64,000 nt of DNA, taken from assembly GCA_963777565.1 (NCBI GenBank), contig CAVZQZ010000006.1, positions 310,001-374,000 of the forward strand. The letters run 5' to 3'. The notes below the pieces were generated by a model. The model made no database searches, was not told where the DNA came from, and saw only the letters and a list, made by a program, of their open reading frames with translations. Source of the stretch: CALMEC01 sp963777565. Lineage in GTDB: Bacteria > Actinomycetota > Thermoleophilia > Miltoncostaeales > Miltoncostaeaceae. The first letter of the stretch is position 1. The number at the start of each line of letters is the position of its first letter. A program made the translations under genes and the position numbers. This document shows positions 1 through 8,701 of this stretch, piece by piece.

Positions 1-1243
1 TCGGCGCCGCCCTGCACGCCGGAGTGGCCGCGGATCGGCATGAGCCCCGCGCCCGGGCGGCCGACGTTGCCGCGCGCGAGCGCCGAGGTTGACGATCGCG
101 CGCACGTTGTCGCGGCCGTACGCGTGCTGGGTGATGCCCATCGACCAGACGAGCACCGCCGACTCGGCTGCGCGCGTACATCTCCGCGAAGCGCTCCATG
201 CCCGTCCTCGCCGCACCCCGCTGGCCGCGGCCGAGGTCGGCGAGCGCGTGGCGCGCGCATTCCGCCCGCAGCGCCGTCGAAGCCGGTCGTGTGCGCCGCG
301 ACGAACTCCTCGTCGATCCCGCCCTCGTCGAGCAGCACCTTGAGCACGCCGGTCGGCGAAGGCGCTCGTCGCCGCCGGTGTGCACCGGGAAGAACTCGTC
401 GGTCATCTGCGTGCCGAACAGCGCGCTCTCGACGTTCGACGGCACCCAGTAGCGCTCGAGCCCGGGCTCGCGCATGCGGGTTGACGACGGCGACCTTCGT
501 CCCCTCGCTTCCGCGCCAGGTAGAGGTACTTCATGAACACCGGCTGCGCGTTGGCGACGTTCGGCCCCGAAGAGCACGATCAGGTCGGTCTCGATACAGG
601 TCGGTGTACGAGATCGTGGTCGCGACCGCGCCGATCGCCTGCTTCAGCGCCGCCGGTCGACGGCGCGTGGCAGACGCGCGCCGCGTTGTCGACGTTGTTG
701 GTGCCGAGGAAGCGGGCCACCTTCTGGGCGACGTAGTAGATCTCGTTGGTGATGCCGCGCGCGGTCAGGTAGAAGCGCGATGCGGCGACGGGTCGGCGTC
801 GCGGATCGCGCCGGCCGACGAGGTCGAGCGCCTCGTCCCACGCCGACGCGGGTGAAGCCCGGCTCGCCGCGGCGGCGCACCATCGGGTGGGCGAGCCGGC
901 CGAGGTCGCGCAGCTCGCGCGCCCGAGCGGCGCCGCAGCGCCGCGACGTCGGCCAGCAGCGCCGTGGTCGGCCGCGCCCATCGTGTTGGCTGCGCAGCAG
1001 GTTGAGGCGCGTGGTGCACAGGTGGACGCCGTCGATCGTCCAGTCGTGGAGGCCGGCGACGCCGAGCGCGCAGCCGTCGCACACGCCCTGGCGCAGGATC
1101 CGCGCACGCGTAGGGCGAGGCTGCCGCGGTTCTCCCAGACCGTCCGCAGCATCTCGAGGTAGTGGTTGGGCTTCGTCTGCCCGATGCCGTTCGGCCGCAG
1201 CCCCGCCCACAGGTCGCGCCGGCGCGGGCTTGGCGCGGGCCAT
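1..1243 (-). CDS. Molybdopterin oxidoreductase, FdhF/YdeP-like (5' part, frameshifted, runs off window)
   Basis: N-terminal part of a formate-dehydrogenase-alpha-like molybdopterin enzyme; its C-terminus lies beyond base 1. Joining the reading frames gives the family's characteristic stretches: GLRPNGIGQTKPNHYLEM, then RQGVCDGCALGV (the cysteine-rich segment), LHDWTIDGVHLCTTRLNLLR, FYLTARGITNEIYYVAQK and NNVDNAARVCHAPST. The frame changes roughly every 50-150 bases, so no single frame covers it. Because even invariant motifs are split by one-base slips, sequencing indels are likelier than true decay. The ATG at 1241-1243 overlaps the end of fdhD (TGATG), as expected for an fdhD-fdhF pair. Related enzymes use a Mo-bis-MGD cofactor; the substrate here (formate or another small compound) cannot be told. 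Confidence 0.75.
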
Positions 1244-2109
1244 CAGTCCGGCGCTCCCGTGAGCGACGCGCTCCGGGTGCGCGTAGACGTTGAACCCGCC
1301 CGTCGCGCAGGAAGCCGACCAGCGTCACGCCGAGCTCGTCCGCCGCCTCCACGGCGAGGCTCGACGGCGCCGAGACCGCGCAGACGACCGGGATCCCGGC
1401 GACCGCGGCCTTCTGCACGATCTCGAAGCGACAGCCGGCCCGAGACCAGCAGGATCTGCGCGTCCAGCGGCAGCTCGCCGAGGGCGAGCGGCACCGACGA
1501 CCTTGTCGAGCGCGTTGTGCCGGCCGACGTCCTCGCGCAGCGAGCAGCAGGGCGCCCGCTGCGTCGAACAGGCCGGCGGCGTGCAGGCCGCCGGTTCGCT
1601 CGAAGACCGCTGGCGCCCGCGAAGCGCGCCGGGCAGCGCGAGCAGCGCGCTCGCCTCGAGCCGGATCCCGGCGGCAATCGGCGCGCACCGCACGGCCACC
1701 TCGTCGAGCGTCGCCTTGCCGCAGATCCCGCAGCTCGAGGTCGCGACGAAACCCGCTCGGCCGGCCGAGGTCGAACGCCGTCGCCGTTGCGCACGGTGAC
1801 GACGTTGTACTGCTGCGCGTCCGGATCCTCGCAGTAGGCCACGGCGTCGACGCCGCCCGGCGGCACGAGCCCCTCGGTGACGAGGAAGCCGACCGCGAGC
1901 TCGAAGTCGTTGCCGGGCGTGCGCATCGTCACCGCGACCGGCACCGGCTCCTGCCCCGGGCCCGCGACGCGGATCTCCATCGGCTCCTCGGTCACGAGCG
2001 TGTCGGCGCGCTCCCATGCGACCAGGTCACGGACGATCGTCACCCGCGCCGAGGTCGTGCTCTGGCGCACGGCGTCGCCGGACAAGCCGTGGAGGCTGTC
2101 AGCCGCCAT
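1243..2109 (-). CDS. fdhD: FdhD sulfurtransferase for formate dehydrogenase (frameshifted)
   Basis: FdhD passes sulfur from a cysteine desulfurase to the molybdenum cofactor of formate dehydrogenases, which fits the gene just downstream. Recognisable in order: TEEPMEIRV, TPGNDFELAVGFLVTEG, YNVVTVRN, SSCGICGKATLDEV (with the conserved CxxC), REDVGRHNALDKVVG, LLVSGRLSFEIVQKA and SSLAVEAADELGVTLVGFLRDG. At least five frame changes lie between about 1260 and 1790, yet the total length is a multiple of three and equals 288 residues, the normal family size. The indels therefore cancel and are probably sequence errors. The start is placed at ATG 2107-2109 (MAADSLHG), but the frame stays open upstream into the DUF7009 gene. 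The stop overlaps the ATG of the oxidoreductase gene. Confidence 0.8.
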   Translation of the reverse strand: MAADSLHGLSGDAVRQSTTSARVTIVRDLVAWERADTLVTEEPMEIRVAGPGQEPVPVAVTMRTPGNDFELAVGFLVTEGLVPPGGVDAVAYCEDPDAQQYNVVTVRNGDGVRPRPAERVSSRPRAAGSAARRRSTRWPCGARRLPPGSGSRRARCSRCPARFAGASGLRANRRPARRRPVRRSGRPAARCARTSAGTTRSTRSSVPLALGELPLDAQILLVSGRLSLRDRAEGRGRRDPGRLRGLGAVEPRRGGGGRARRDAGRLPARRAGSTSTRTRSASLTGAPD

Positions 2110-2514
2110 CGGGGTCTCGGTCGGCGCCAGGCTCGGGCGGCCGGCGTGCTTTCGGGCCAGGAACGCCGCGGTGGGCGCGAACCGCTCGGTCTCGGGCTCC
2201 CGCGCTTCCGGGGCGTGCGGGTGAGCGCAGGGGAAGTCCTTCTCGACCATGAGGCGCAGGCCTGCGGCGTGGCGATACACGCCTTCGCAGCCGTCGTGCG
2301 CGAGCCGCGCGACCTCGGCCGCCGGCACCTCGACGTGCACGACCCCCCAATCCGCCTGCACCGCGAGGTCCGCTCCCGTCGGCACAAGGCCGACGTCCCA
2401 TCCGCCGCCCGGCACGGCGAGCTCCTCGTGAACCGCCGTCCCGTCGAGGAGCGCGGCGAGCTCAGCCGGGGTGATGCGAAGCCGCAGGCTCTCGCCCGTC
2501 CATCTGACCTTCAT
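2110..2514 (-). CDS. DUF7009 family protein upstream of fdhD
   Basis: About 135 residues starting MKVRWTGESLRLRITPAELAALL, with GGGWDVGLVP, VHVEVPAAEVARLA and LRLMVEKDFPCAHPH. This resembles the DUF7009 family of small bacterial proteins of unknown role. The frame continues without a stop into fdhD, giving an apparent 423-codon reading frame. Such a fusion is possible, but a lost stop caused by an indel is just as likely in this error-prone stretch. Being first in line with fdhD and the molybdopterin enzyme suggests a link to formate dehydrogenase maturation; that is inference only. Confidence 0.6.
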
Positions 2515-2651
2515 GGCGACATCCTGGCACCCGCCGGCCGCCCCCGCGATGCGGGACGGGTCACCCGAAGATGGGCGCTCCGGCGAGGAGAGGACCGTGT
2601 CGCCCCCTGGGGTCTGGCCCGCAGCCGGCGTCGCGGGCTCCGGACCGCGCC

Positions 2652-3651
2652 ACCGATCTCGAAAGCGCCGAGCGACTCAACGCCACCGTCCACGGGTCTT
2701 TGCCGAGGACGACGTCTTCCGGATCGACCACTTCCTCGGCAAGGAGGCCGCGCAGAACATCCTCGCGTTGCGCTTCGCGAACGGCCTGTCGAGCCGATCT
2801 GGAACCGCCAGTACATCGAGCACGTGCAGATCGACGTTCCGGCGACCCTGTTCGTGAGCGGCCGGCGCGGCTTCTACGAGCAGACCGGCGCCTACCGCGA
2901 CAGAGTGGTGACCCACCTGATGCAGGTGCTCGCGTCACGGCCATGGAGCCGCCGACGCGCCCGAGCCCGGGCCGATCAACGAGGAAAAGAACAAGGTCGT
3001 CCCCTCGCCGCAGCCGATCGACGTGCGTCACGTGGTGCGCGGCCAGTACGAGGGCTACCGATCCGAGGAGGGCTTCGCCGGGGACTCCCCGACCGAGACC
3101 TTCGTCGCGTTGCGCTGCGAGGTCGACAACAGGCGCTGGTCGGGCGTGCCGTTCTCCCTGCGAACCGGCAAGGGCATGGCCGAGGGGGCGCGGATCATCT
3201 CGATCGCGTTCCGGGAGCCGCCGCGCGCGATGTTCCCGGCCGGCTCGGGAATCGGGCGGTTCGGTCCGGATCACCTCGCGTTCGACCTCGCCGAGGCATC
3301 GCGCCTGTCGCTGTCGTTCTACGGCGAGCGGCCCGGCCCCGGGATGAAGCTGTTCAAGTCGAGCCTGCAGTTCGCGCTGCACGAGGAGACCGACGGCGAC
3401 GACGTGCTCGAGGCGTACGAGCGACTGGTGTACGACGCGACGGTCGGCGACCGAACCCTGTTCTCGACGGCCACGGGCATCGAGCGACTCTGGCAGTGTC
3501 GACGCCCCTGCTCGACGATCCGCCACCCGTCGAGACCTGTCCGGTCGGGTCGTGGGGCCCGGAGAGCGTGCACGACCTCATCGCTCCGAACAGATGGCGG
3601 ATGCCGTTCGAGCGGCGCTGGCGGGATCCGCGCTCGGCCGTGTTTACCTGA
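2652..3651 (+). pseudogene. zwf: Glucose-6-phosphate dehydrogenase, 5'-truncated and frameshifted
   Basis: Encodes the C-terminal two thirds of glucose-6-phosphate dehydrogenase, first enzyme of the oxidative pentose phosphate pathway. Visible: DLESAERLNATV, the active-site segment FRIDHFLGKEAAQNIL, then EPIWNRQYIEHVQI, RGFYEQTGAYRDRVVTHLMQVLA and VPFSLRTGKGMAEG. It ends in WRMPFERRWRDPRSAVFT and a stop. The N-terminal Rossmann part (about 140-150 residues with the GxxGDLAxRK nucleotide motif) is absent: sequence before 2652 does not encode it and quickly becomes the divergent DUF7009 gene. Frame changes fall near 2690-2800, 2945-3000 and 3490. Either a true deletion relic or a mis-joined, poorly polished contig region; I favour the second. 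Confidence 0.75.
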
Positions 3652-3687
3652 CCGGGCGAGGTGTCGCGGGCCACCTAATATGCGGGT

Positions 3688-3864
3688 GTGGGCGAGCCCA
3701 TCACCGTCAAACGTGACTGCTGCGGCGACCTGCCGCGCTGCAAGCGCTGCCCCGTGGTGTACCGGCGCCTGGCAAAGCAGGGTCTCGCGGTCCGCGTCGG
3801 CAAGCGGACGTACGAGGCCGACGGCGTCGGCCGCAAGGCCATGGCCGCCGCCCGCAGCCGCTGA
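3688..3864 (+). CDS. Small Cys-rich basic protein (58 aa), hypothetical
   Basis: A 58-codon frame starting at GTG 3688 reads VGEPITVKRDCCGDLPRCKR and continues CPVVYRRLAKQG to a TGA. Its N-terminal half has four cysteines (a CC pair, then RCKRCP), suggesting a metal site; the rest is basic (pI clearly high). A TAATAT hexamer at 3675-3680 sits 7 bases before the GTG with no Shine-Dalgarno sequence, so the mRNA is probably leaderless. I recall similar short proteins in high-GC actinobacteria but know no function. It is too short for most gene callers. Confidence 0.6.
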   Translation: MGEPITVKRDCCGDLPRCKRCPVVYRRLAKQGLAVRVGKRTYEADGVGRKAMAAARSR

Positions 3865-4001
3865 GGGCGGCGCCACTGCGAATCGGCCGGACGCTCGCAT
3901 CGCCGGTCCCCGGCCATCAAGCGCCGCTCGAGCCATGCCGATAGTGGTTGCAAGCGCGGAACGCCGTTCCCGCGGGCGATCCATCACGAACGAGGTGCTC
4001 C

Positions 4002-5525
4002 GTGTCTTCCGGCCTCCGGACGCGGTCCGTCATCACACCCCTGAAGAGCCGCCTTGCGCGGCACGGGTGGTTGGCCGCCCTCATCGTGGTCGGGGTCCTC
4101 AACACGGTCATCCTGGCAATCGCCGTCGCCGTGAGCGCGAGCTACGTGGAGACGTTCGGCCAGGTGAGCACCGCGGTCGCGGAGGGCGTCGGCGCAGTGG
4201 GATGCGCGGTCGTCGCCCGCCGGTCGGCCGGCCACGTGCGGCTCGCATGGGCGTGCTTCTCGGCGGGGCTGGCGATCTGGAGCCTCACCGACTGGGCCTA
4301 CCTCGTGTCGATGCTGACGCATGTCGACGTACCCGAGGTCAGCGCGTTCGACATCGGCTGGCTCCTGTTCTACGCCCCGATGCTGGCCGGCCTTTCCCTC
4401 GCCTACCGGCGCCTCCGCCCTGAGCGGGGGTGGCAGGGCCTTCTCGACGGGACGCTGCTCGCGCTGACCGGCGGACTGTTCGCCTGGATGTTCCTGCTCC
4501 AGCCGATTGCCCACGAGGCGGCCGGCGGATCCACCGGAACGATCGTGAACCTGCTGTACCCGAGCCTGGACCTGCTGATCGTCGCGACCGTCTTCTGGAT
4601 CGTGTTGCGACTGCGCAAGGTCACGCCGGCGTGGCTGTGGCTCATGGCCGCCGCACTCGCCGCGCAGATGCTCGGCGACCTCGTCTATCTCGTGGCAAGC
4701 GCCCACAACGTCGACGCCACCGCGTCATTCTCACCGGTCGCGTTCACCGCCGGTGGATGGCTGTGGGCCCTGGCGGCCGCGTGCAGATCCGGCGAGGCCC
4801 GTCGATCCTGGTTCGCGCCGCAGCAGTCATCCCCGCCCGTCTGGAGCCGAGCCATTCCGTTCATCCTCGGCTGTGCGATGTTCGGCCCGCTGATCCCCGC
4901 CGACCCGGCCGTCGGACTGGTCGCGATGGTGGGTGCGGCCCTCGCGATCGCGCGGGTGGTGCACACCCTCGCGGTCAACGAGCGCCTGCTGCAGGAGCGA
5001 AACAGCCTGCTGGGATTCGACCCACTCACCGGTGCCCACAGCCGGCGGTACTTCACCTCCGAGCTGGCGAGCGCCTTCAAGCGGTGTGAACGGTCGGGCG
5101 AGCCCCTCTCGCTGATCGTGTTCGATCTCGACCGGTTCAAGCCGGTCAACGACACCTACGGGCATGCCGCAGGCGACGAGCTGCTGTGCACGATCGTCGC
5201 ACGGGCGCGCAGCGCCCTCCGCGCCGGTGACGTCATCTGCCGGCTCGGTGGGGACGAGTTCGCCGTCATCGCCCAGCAGGCGCCCGTCGACGGCGCGAAG
5301 CTCGTCGCCTCGCGCCTGCGCGAGGCGGTGCGGCGAGCGAGCGAGGACCTCATCCCCGGCTGCGGGGTGACGGCATCGCTGGGCATCGCGACGGCGCCCG
5401 TGCACGGGACGGACCCGACGGAGCTGATCCGCCACGCCGACGAGGCCCTCTACGCGGCGAAGGGCGCGGGCCGCAACACGATCCGCATCGGGGCCACTCC
5501 AGAGCAGGTCTCAACTCCCGCCTGA
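4002..5525 (+). CDS. Membrane-bound GGDEF diguanylate cyclase
   Basis: Makes cyclic di-GMP from two GTP. The N-terminal half (about residues 20-300) holds roughly eight hydrophobic segments of the type seen in bacterial membrane sensory domains. A short linker (VHTLAVNERLLQERNSLLGFDPLTGAHSRR) leads to a C-terminal GGDEF domain of about 160 residues. The catalytic motif GGDEF (about 416-420) is intact, and the product-inhibition I-site RxxD (RAGD) sits the usual five residues before it, so this should be an active, feedback-controlled cyclase. The chosen GTG start has an ACGAGG about 8 bases upstream; a TTG at 3948 would add 18 unconserved-looking residues. No EAL domain is present. Confidence 0.9.
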   Translation: MSSGLRTRSVITPLKSRLARHGWLAALIVVGVLNTVILAIAVAVSASYVETFGQVSTAVAEGVGAVGCAVVARRSAGHVRLAWACFSAGLAIWSLTDWAYLVSMLTHVDVPEVSAFDIGWLLFYAPMLAGLSLAYRRLRPERGWQGLLDGTLLALTGGLFAWMFLLQPIAHEAAGGSTGTIVNLLYPSLDLLIVATVFWIVLRLRKVTPAWLWLMAAALAAQMLGDLVYLVASAHNVDATASFSPVAFTAGGWLWALAAACRSGEARRSWFAPQQSSPPVWSRAIPFILGCAMFGPLIPADPAVGLVAMVGAALAIARVVHTLAVNERLLQERNSLLGFDPLTGAHSRRYFTSELASAFKRCERSGEPLSLIVFDLDRFKPVNDTYGHAAGDELLCTIVARARSALRAGDVICRLGGDEFAVIAQQAPVDGAKLVASRLREAVRRASEDLIPGCGVTASLGIATAPVHGTDPTELIRHADEALYAAKGAGRNTIRIGATPEQVSTPA

Positions 5526-5532
5526 CGCGCCG

Positions 5533-6219
5533 TCAGAAGAACCCGAGCGCGTCGCGCAGACTCGCTCCGGTGCGAGTCGGCTCGGTGCCGAGCTGCTCGG
5601 GAGGCAGGCCGGACCGGTTGACCCACAGCGTGGTGTAGCCGAACCAGGTCGCGCCGATCGCGTCCCAGCCGTTGCTCGACACGAAGAGGATCTGATCCGC
5701 CGGCCGGCCGAGGGCCTGCGGTCCGAGGGCGTACACGGCGTCGTCGGTCTTGAAGCGCCGAACCTCATGGGCGCTCAGCACCGGATCGACGAGGCCGCCG
5801 AGCCCGGCGTGGTCGACTGCTGCGGCGAGCATTCCCGGGTCGCCGTTGGACAGGATTCCCGCGCGGATCCCACGCGCCTGCAGCTCGGCGAGCACCTCGC
5901 CGACCTCGGGGAAGGCGGCCAGGCGCAGATATTCGTCCATCAGCTCCGCTTCGACCGACGGGGTCAGGACCGCGCCGATGCGCGCTGCCGCGAAGCGCAG
6001 CCCGGCTTGCGTCACCTCCCAGAACGACCGGTAGTGCTCGCCGGCCGACCCGCTCATCGAGACGAGCCGCGTGTACTCGATCTGCTTGTCGCGCCACAGC
6101 GCGGCGAGCCGCTCGCCGTGTGCGGGGACGTGACGCTCCGCCAGTGCGCCGACGCTGAACGGATCGAAGAGCGTGCCGTACGCGTCGAAGAGCACCGCTC
6201 GGGGCTGTGGACCGTCCAT
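5533..6219 (-). CDS. Haloacid dehalogenase type II (HAD superfamily hydrolase)
   Basis: A 228-residue HAD-fold hydrolase of the L-2-haloacid dehalogenase class. Motif I is VLFDAYGTLFD with nucleophile Asp12 and the Tyr two residues on, typical of haloacid dehalogenases. Motif II is ILSNGDP, the lysine motif is RRFKTDDAVY, and the C-terminal motif is FVSSNGWDAIGA. Length and motif order match family members that hydrolyse 2-haloalkanoic acids, though many relatives have other or unknown substrates. It converges with the diguanylate cyclase gene, only 7 bases between stops. Confidence 0.88.
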   Translation of the reverse strand: MDGPQPRAVLFDAYGTLFDPFSVGALAERHVPAHGERLAALWRDKQIEYTRLVSMSGSAGEHYRSFWEVTQAGLRFAAARIGAVLTPSVEAELMDEYLRLAAFPEVGEVLAELQARGIRAGILSNGDPGMLAAAVDHAGLGGLVDPVLSAHEVRRFKTDDAVYALGPQALGRPADQILFVSSNGWDAIGATWFGYTTLWVNRSGLPPEQLGTEPTRTGASLRDALGFF

Positions 6220-6299
6220 CAGGGCAACTTAATCACGTGGCGTCGCCGCGGTAGCGTGAGCGCATCCGCTCCGCGGATCCACGCGAAAGGAGACCCGTC

Positions 6300-6569
6300 A
6301 TGTGCCGCAACATCCGCACCCTCCACAACTTCGAGCCGCCGGCGACCGAGGACGAGGTCCACGCGTCGGCACTCCAGTACGTCCGCAAGATCAGCGGCTT
6401 CACCAAGCCCTCGCGGGCCAACGCGGAGGCGTTCGATCGGGCGGTCGCCGCGGTCACCGAGGTGTCGCTGCGACTGCTCGGAGAGCTCCAGACGACCGCC
6501 CCACCCAAGAACCGCGAGAATGAGGCCGCCAAGGCCAGGGCCCGGGCGGCCAAACGCTTCGCCGCCTGA
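6300..6569 (+). CDS. DUF2277 family protein
   Basis: An 89-residue protein beginning MCRNIRTLHNFEPPATEDEV and containing ALQYVRKISGFTKPSRANAEAFDRAV, the signature of the DUF2277 family, which is widespread in actinobacteria and proteobacteria. Members are single-domain, helical and of unknown function. The C-terminus is basic and alanine-rich. A GAAAGGAG ribosome-binding site lies about 7 bases before the ATG. It forms its own unit, closed by a strong terminator. Confidence 0.9.
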   Translation: MCRNIRTLHNFEPPATEDEVHASALQYVRKISGFTKPSRANAEAFDRAVAAVTEVSLRLLGELQTTAPPKNRENEAAKARARAAKRFAA

Positions 6570-6611
6570 GCGCGCCCTCCCCGACCGAACGCTGCGCTCC
6601 TGTCCCGCAGT

Positions 6612-6641
6612 ACCCGCCCCAGGATCCCGGGGCGGGTTTTA
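6612..6641 (+). terminator. Rho-independent terminator after DUF2277 gene
   Basis: Stem ACCCGCCCC / GGGGCGGGT with a short loop, followed by TTTT. It ends the DUF2277 transcript 43 bases after the stop codon. Confidence 0.85.
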
Positions 6642-6678
6642 CACGCCCTGGAATGAATTGTTCGTGGCCTAATCAATA

Positions 6679-6710
6679 GGTTGCAAACCATCACCCCCTC
6701 CGGTTACTCT
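6679..6710 (+). promoter_or_regulatory. Promoter and possible self-operator of the marR-MFS unit
   Basis: TTGCAA (6681-6686), an 18-base spacer and TACTCT (6705-6710) form a plausible -35/-10 pair, with the marR ATG only 7 bases beyond. The near-palindrome GGTTGCAAACC (6679-6689) covers the -35 box and could be a MarR site; this is inference from position and symmetry. Confidence 0.5.
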
Positions 6711-6717
6711 GCCGGCC

Positions 6718-7170
6718 ATGGCGGTCACGACCGAGCAGCGACTCGAGACGTTCCTGAGCTGGCGGCTGGCGGTTGCCGGGCGGCTCGTGCGCTCGTCGGC
6801 GGACGCCCACGACGGCCTCCAGGCGGCCGGCGCCCAGGGCACCGGCGTCCTGATGCGCCTGCTGGAGCAGGACGGGCTCACCCAGATCGCGCTGGCCCGC
6901 CTGCAGCGCGTGGAGGCCCCGACCCTGTGCCGCATGGTCGACCGGCTCGAGCGGGACGGCCTCGTTGAGCGCCGCCCGCATCCCGGTGACCGCCGCGCGA
7001 GCTGCCTGTTCCTCACGCCGGCCGGACGCCGGGCCGCGAGGCGCGGACGCCGGGCGGTCGCCGACGTCGAGGAGGTCGTCTTCGGTGGCCTCGACGCGGA
7101 GGAGCGGGCCCAACTCGCGGACCTGCTGGATCGCGTGCTCGAACGCCTTCCCGGGGAGCCGCCGCGGTGA
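6718..7170 (+). CDS. MarR family transcriptional regulator
   Basis: A 150-residue winged-helix repressor. The recognition region LTQIALARLQRVEAPTLCRMVDRLERDGLVERRPHPGDRRASCLFLTPAGRR shows the MarR helix-turn-helix and the wing with its DxRA-type motif (GDRRAS). Helices at both ends would form the dimer interface. Its stop overlaps the GTG of the following MFS transporter (GTGA), so the two are translationally coupled. By analogy with many MarR/MFS pairs it probably controls that exporter in response to a small toxic compound. No Shine-Dalgarno is evident, so the transcript may be leaderless. Confidence 0.9.
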   Translation: MAVTTEQRLETFLSWRLAVAGRLVRSSADAHDGLQAAGAQGTGVLMRLLEQDGLTQIALARLQRVEAPTLCRMVDRLERDGLVERRPHPGDRRASCLFLTPAGRRAARRGRRAVADVEEVVFGGLDAEERAQLADLLDRVLERLPGEPPR

Positions 7171-8621
7171 GCGCAGCGACCAGGCCGCGCTCCGGGCTCG
7201 GCCTCACGATGGCGGGCCTCATCACCGCGTCGATGGCCTACGCCCTGATGCAGACGTTCCTCATCCCGGCCCTGCCGGTGCTGCAGCGCGAGCTTCACAC
7301 CAGCACCGGGTGGGTGACCTGGACCGTCACCGCATACCTCCTGACCGGGGCCGTGTCCACGCCCATCATCAGCCGTCTCGGCGATCAGTTCGGCAAGAAG
7401 CGGCTCATGGTGATCAGCCTTGCCGTGTTCCTGCTCGGATCGATCGGCGCGCTCGCCGCGCCGAACGTCGCGGTGCTCATCGCGTTCCGGGCGGTGCAGG
7501 GCGTGGGCGGTGCAGTCTTCCCCCTCAGCTTCGCGATCATCCGCGACGAGTTTCCGCCCGAACGGGTGAGCGTGGCGATGGGCCTGGTCTCGGCCGTGCT
7601 CGGCGTCGGCGGGGGCGTGGGGATCGCGCTCTCGGGCGTGATCATGGACCACCTGCAATGGCGGTGGCTGTTCGCGGTCAGCGCGATCATCGTCGCGATC
7701 GCGCTCGCACTGGTGTGGCGGTTCGTGCCCGAGTCGAAGGTTCGGGCGTCGAGCCGTATCGACGTGGCGGGCGCGGCCCTGCTGTCCGGCGCGCTCGTGT
7801 CCATCCTCCTCGCCTTCACGGAGGGCAAGAGCTGGGGCTGGACGTCGCCGGCGATCCTCGGTCTGTTCGCCGCGTCGCTCGTGCTGTTCGTCGTGTGGGG
7901 GGCGGTCGAGCTCCGCGTCGAGCAGCCGATGGTGGACATGCGGATGCTGGCGCGCCGACCGGTGCTGTTCACCAACATCACGGCGCTGATCTCGGGCTTC
8001 TCCCTTTATATGACGTGGGTGATCCTGCCGCAGTTCTTCCAGCTCCCCAACGGGCTCCCGCCCGGCCTCGCGCGACTGGCCGACTACGGCTTCGGGACGA
8101 CCGTGACGATGGCCGGCGTGTGGATCCTGCCGACTTCCGCCGCGGTGCTCGTCGGAGGGCCGGTCGCCGGCCTCCTCGGCCGGCGCTTCGGGTCCCGCGG
8201 GCCCCTGGTCGCCGGGATGCTGTTCGTTGCCGCCGGGGCCGCCGGCATCGCCCTCTTCCACGAGACGCCTGCGCAGGTCGCGGCCGCATTCGCGGTGTGC
8301 GGGCTCGGCATCGGGTTCGCGTTCGCCGTAATGCCGAAGCTCATCGTCGATTCGGTGGAGCCGTCGGAAACGGCGGTGGCGAACGGCATGAACACGGTCA
8401 TCCGGATCGTCGGCGGCGTGATCGGCGCGCAGGTCGGCGCGGTGCTGCTCGCCGCGGACGCGGTGGCCGGCGGTCGCGTGCCGACCGAGACGGGCTTCGT
8501 GCACGCCTTCTGGATCAGCGCGATCGGCGGGGTCATCGGCGCGATCACGGCGGCGATGGTGTACCCACGAAGGCGCCGGACCGCCCGGGCCCTGGCGCCC
8601 GGGCAGCTCGCCCCCGAGTAG
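7167..8621 (+). CDS. MFS transporter, DHA2-like drug exporter
   Basis: A 484-residue major facilitator of the EmrB/QacA type, expected to expel drugs by proton antiport. The N-terminal half has the loop motif GDQFGKKRLM (motif A) and AFRAVQGVGGAVFPLSFAIIRDEFPPE with the antiporter motif C region following (GVGGGVGIALSG). About 12-14 hydrophobic spans are present. The GTG start at 7167 overlaps the marR stop. Substrate cannot be predicted; operon structure suggests induction through MarR. Confidence 0.9.
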   Translation: MSAATRPRSGLGLTMAGLITASMAYALMQTFLIPALPVLQRELHTSTGWVTWTVTAYLLTGAVSTPIISRLGDQFGKKRLMVISLAVFLLGSIGALAAPNVAVLIAFRAVQGVGGAVFPLSFAIIRDEFPPERVSVAMGLVSAVLGVGGGVGIALSGVIMDHLQWRWLFAVSAIIVAIALALVWRFVPESKVRASSRIDVAGAALLSGALVSILLAFTEGKSWGWTSPAILGLFAASLVLFVVWGAVELRVEQPMVDMRMLARRPVLFTNITALISGFSLYMTWVILPQFFQLPNGLPPGLARLADYGFGTTVTMAGVWILPTSAAVLVGGPVAGLLGRRFGSRGPLVAGMLFVAAGAAGIALFHETPAQVAAAFAVCGLGIGFAFAVMPKLIVDSVEPSETAVANGMNTVIRIVGGVIGAQVGAVLLAADAVAGGRVPTETGFVHAFWISAIGGVIGAITAAMVYPRRRRTARALAPGQLAPE

Positions 8622-8636
8622 CCCGACGGCGGGGGC
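8610..8636 (+). terminator. Possible terminator at end of MFS gene
   Basis: Inverted repeat GCCCCCG / CGGGGGC spanning the MFS stop codon, without a T-tract. Weak support. Confidence 0.35.
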
Positions 8637-8701
8637 GTGCAGCTCGTGGCCCCGGGGCGGATACTGCGGTCGGCACGCCACCTCCCGGAAAGGACCATGC
8701 C

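Noticed and set aside
6669..8681. Long minus-strand open frame (670 codons)
   Set aside because: Antisense shadow of the MarR and MFS genes; low-complexity Arg/Asp/Gly composition and no family resemblance.
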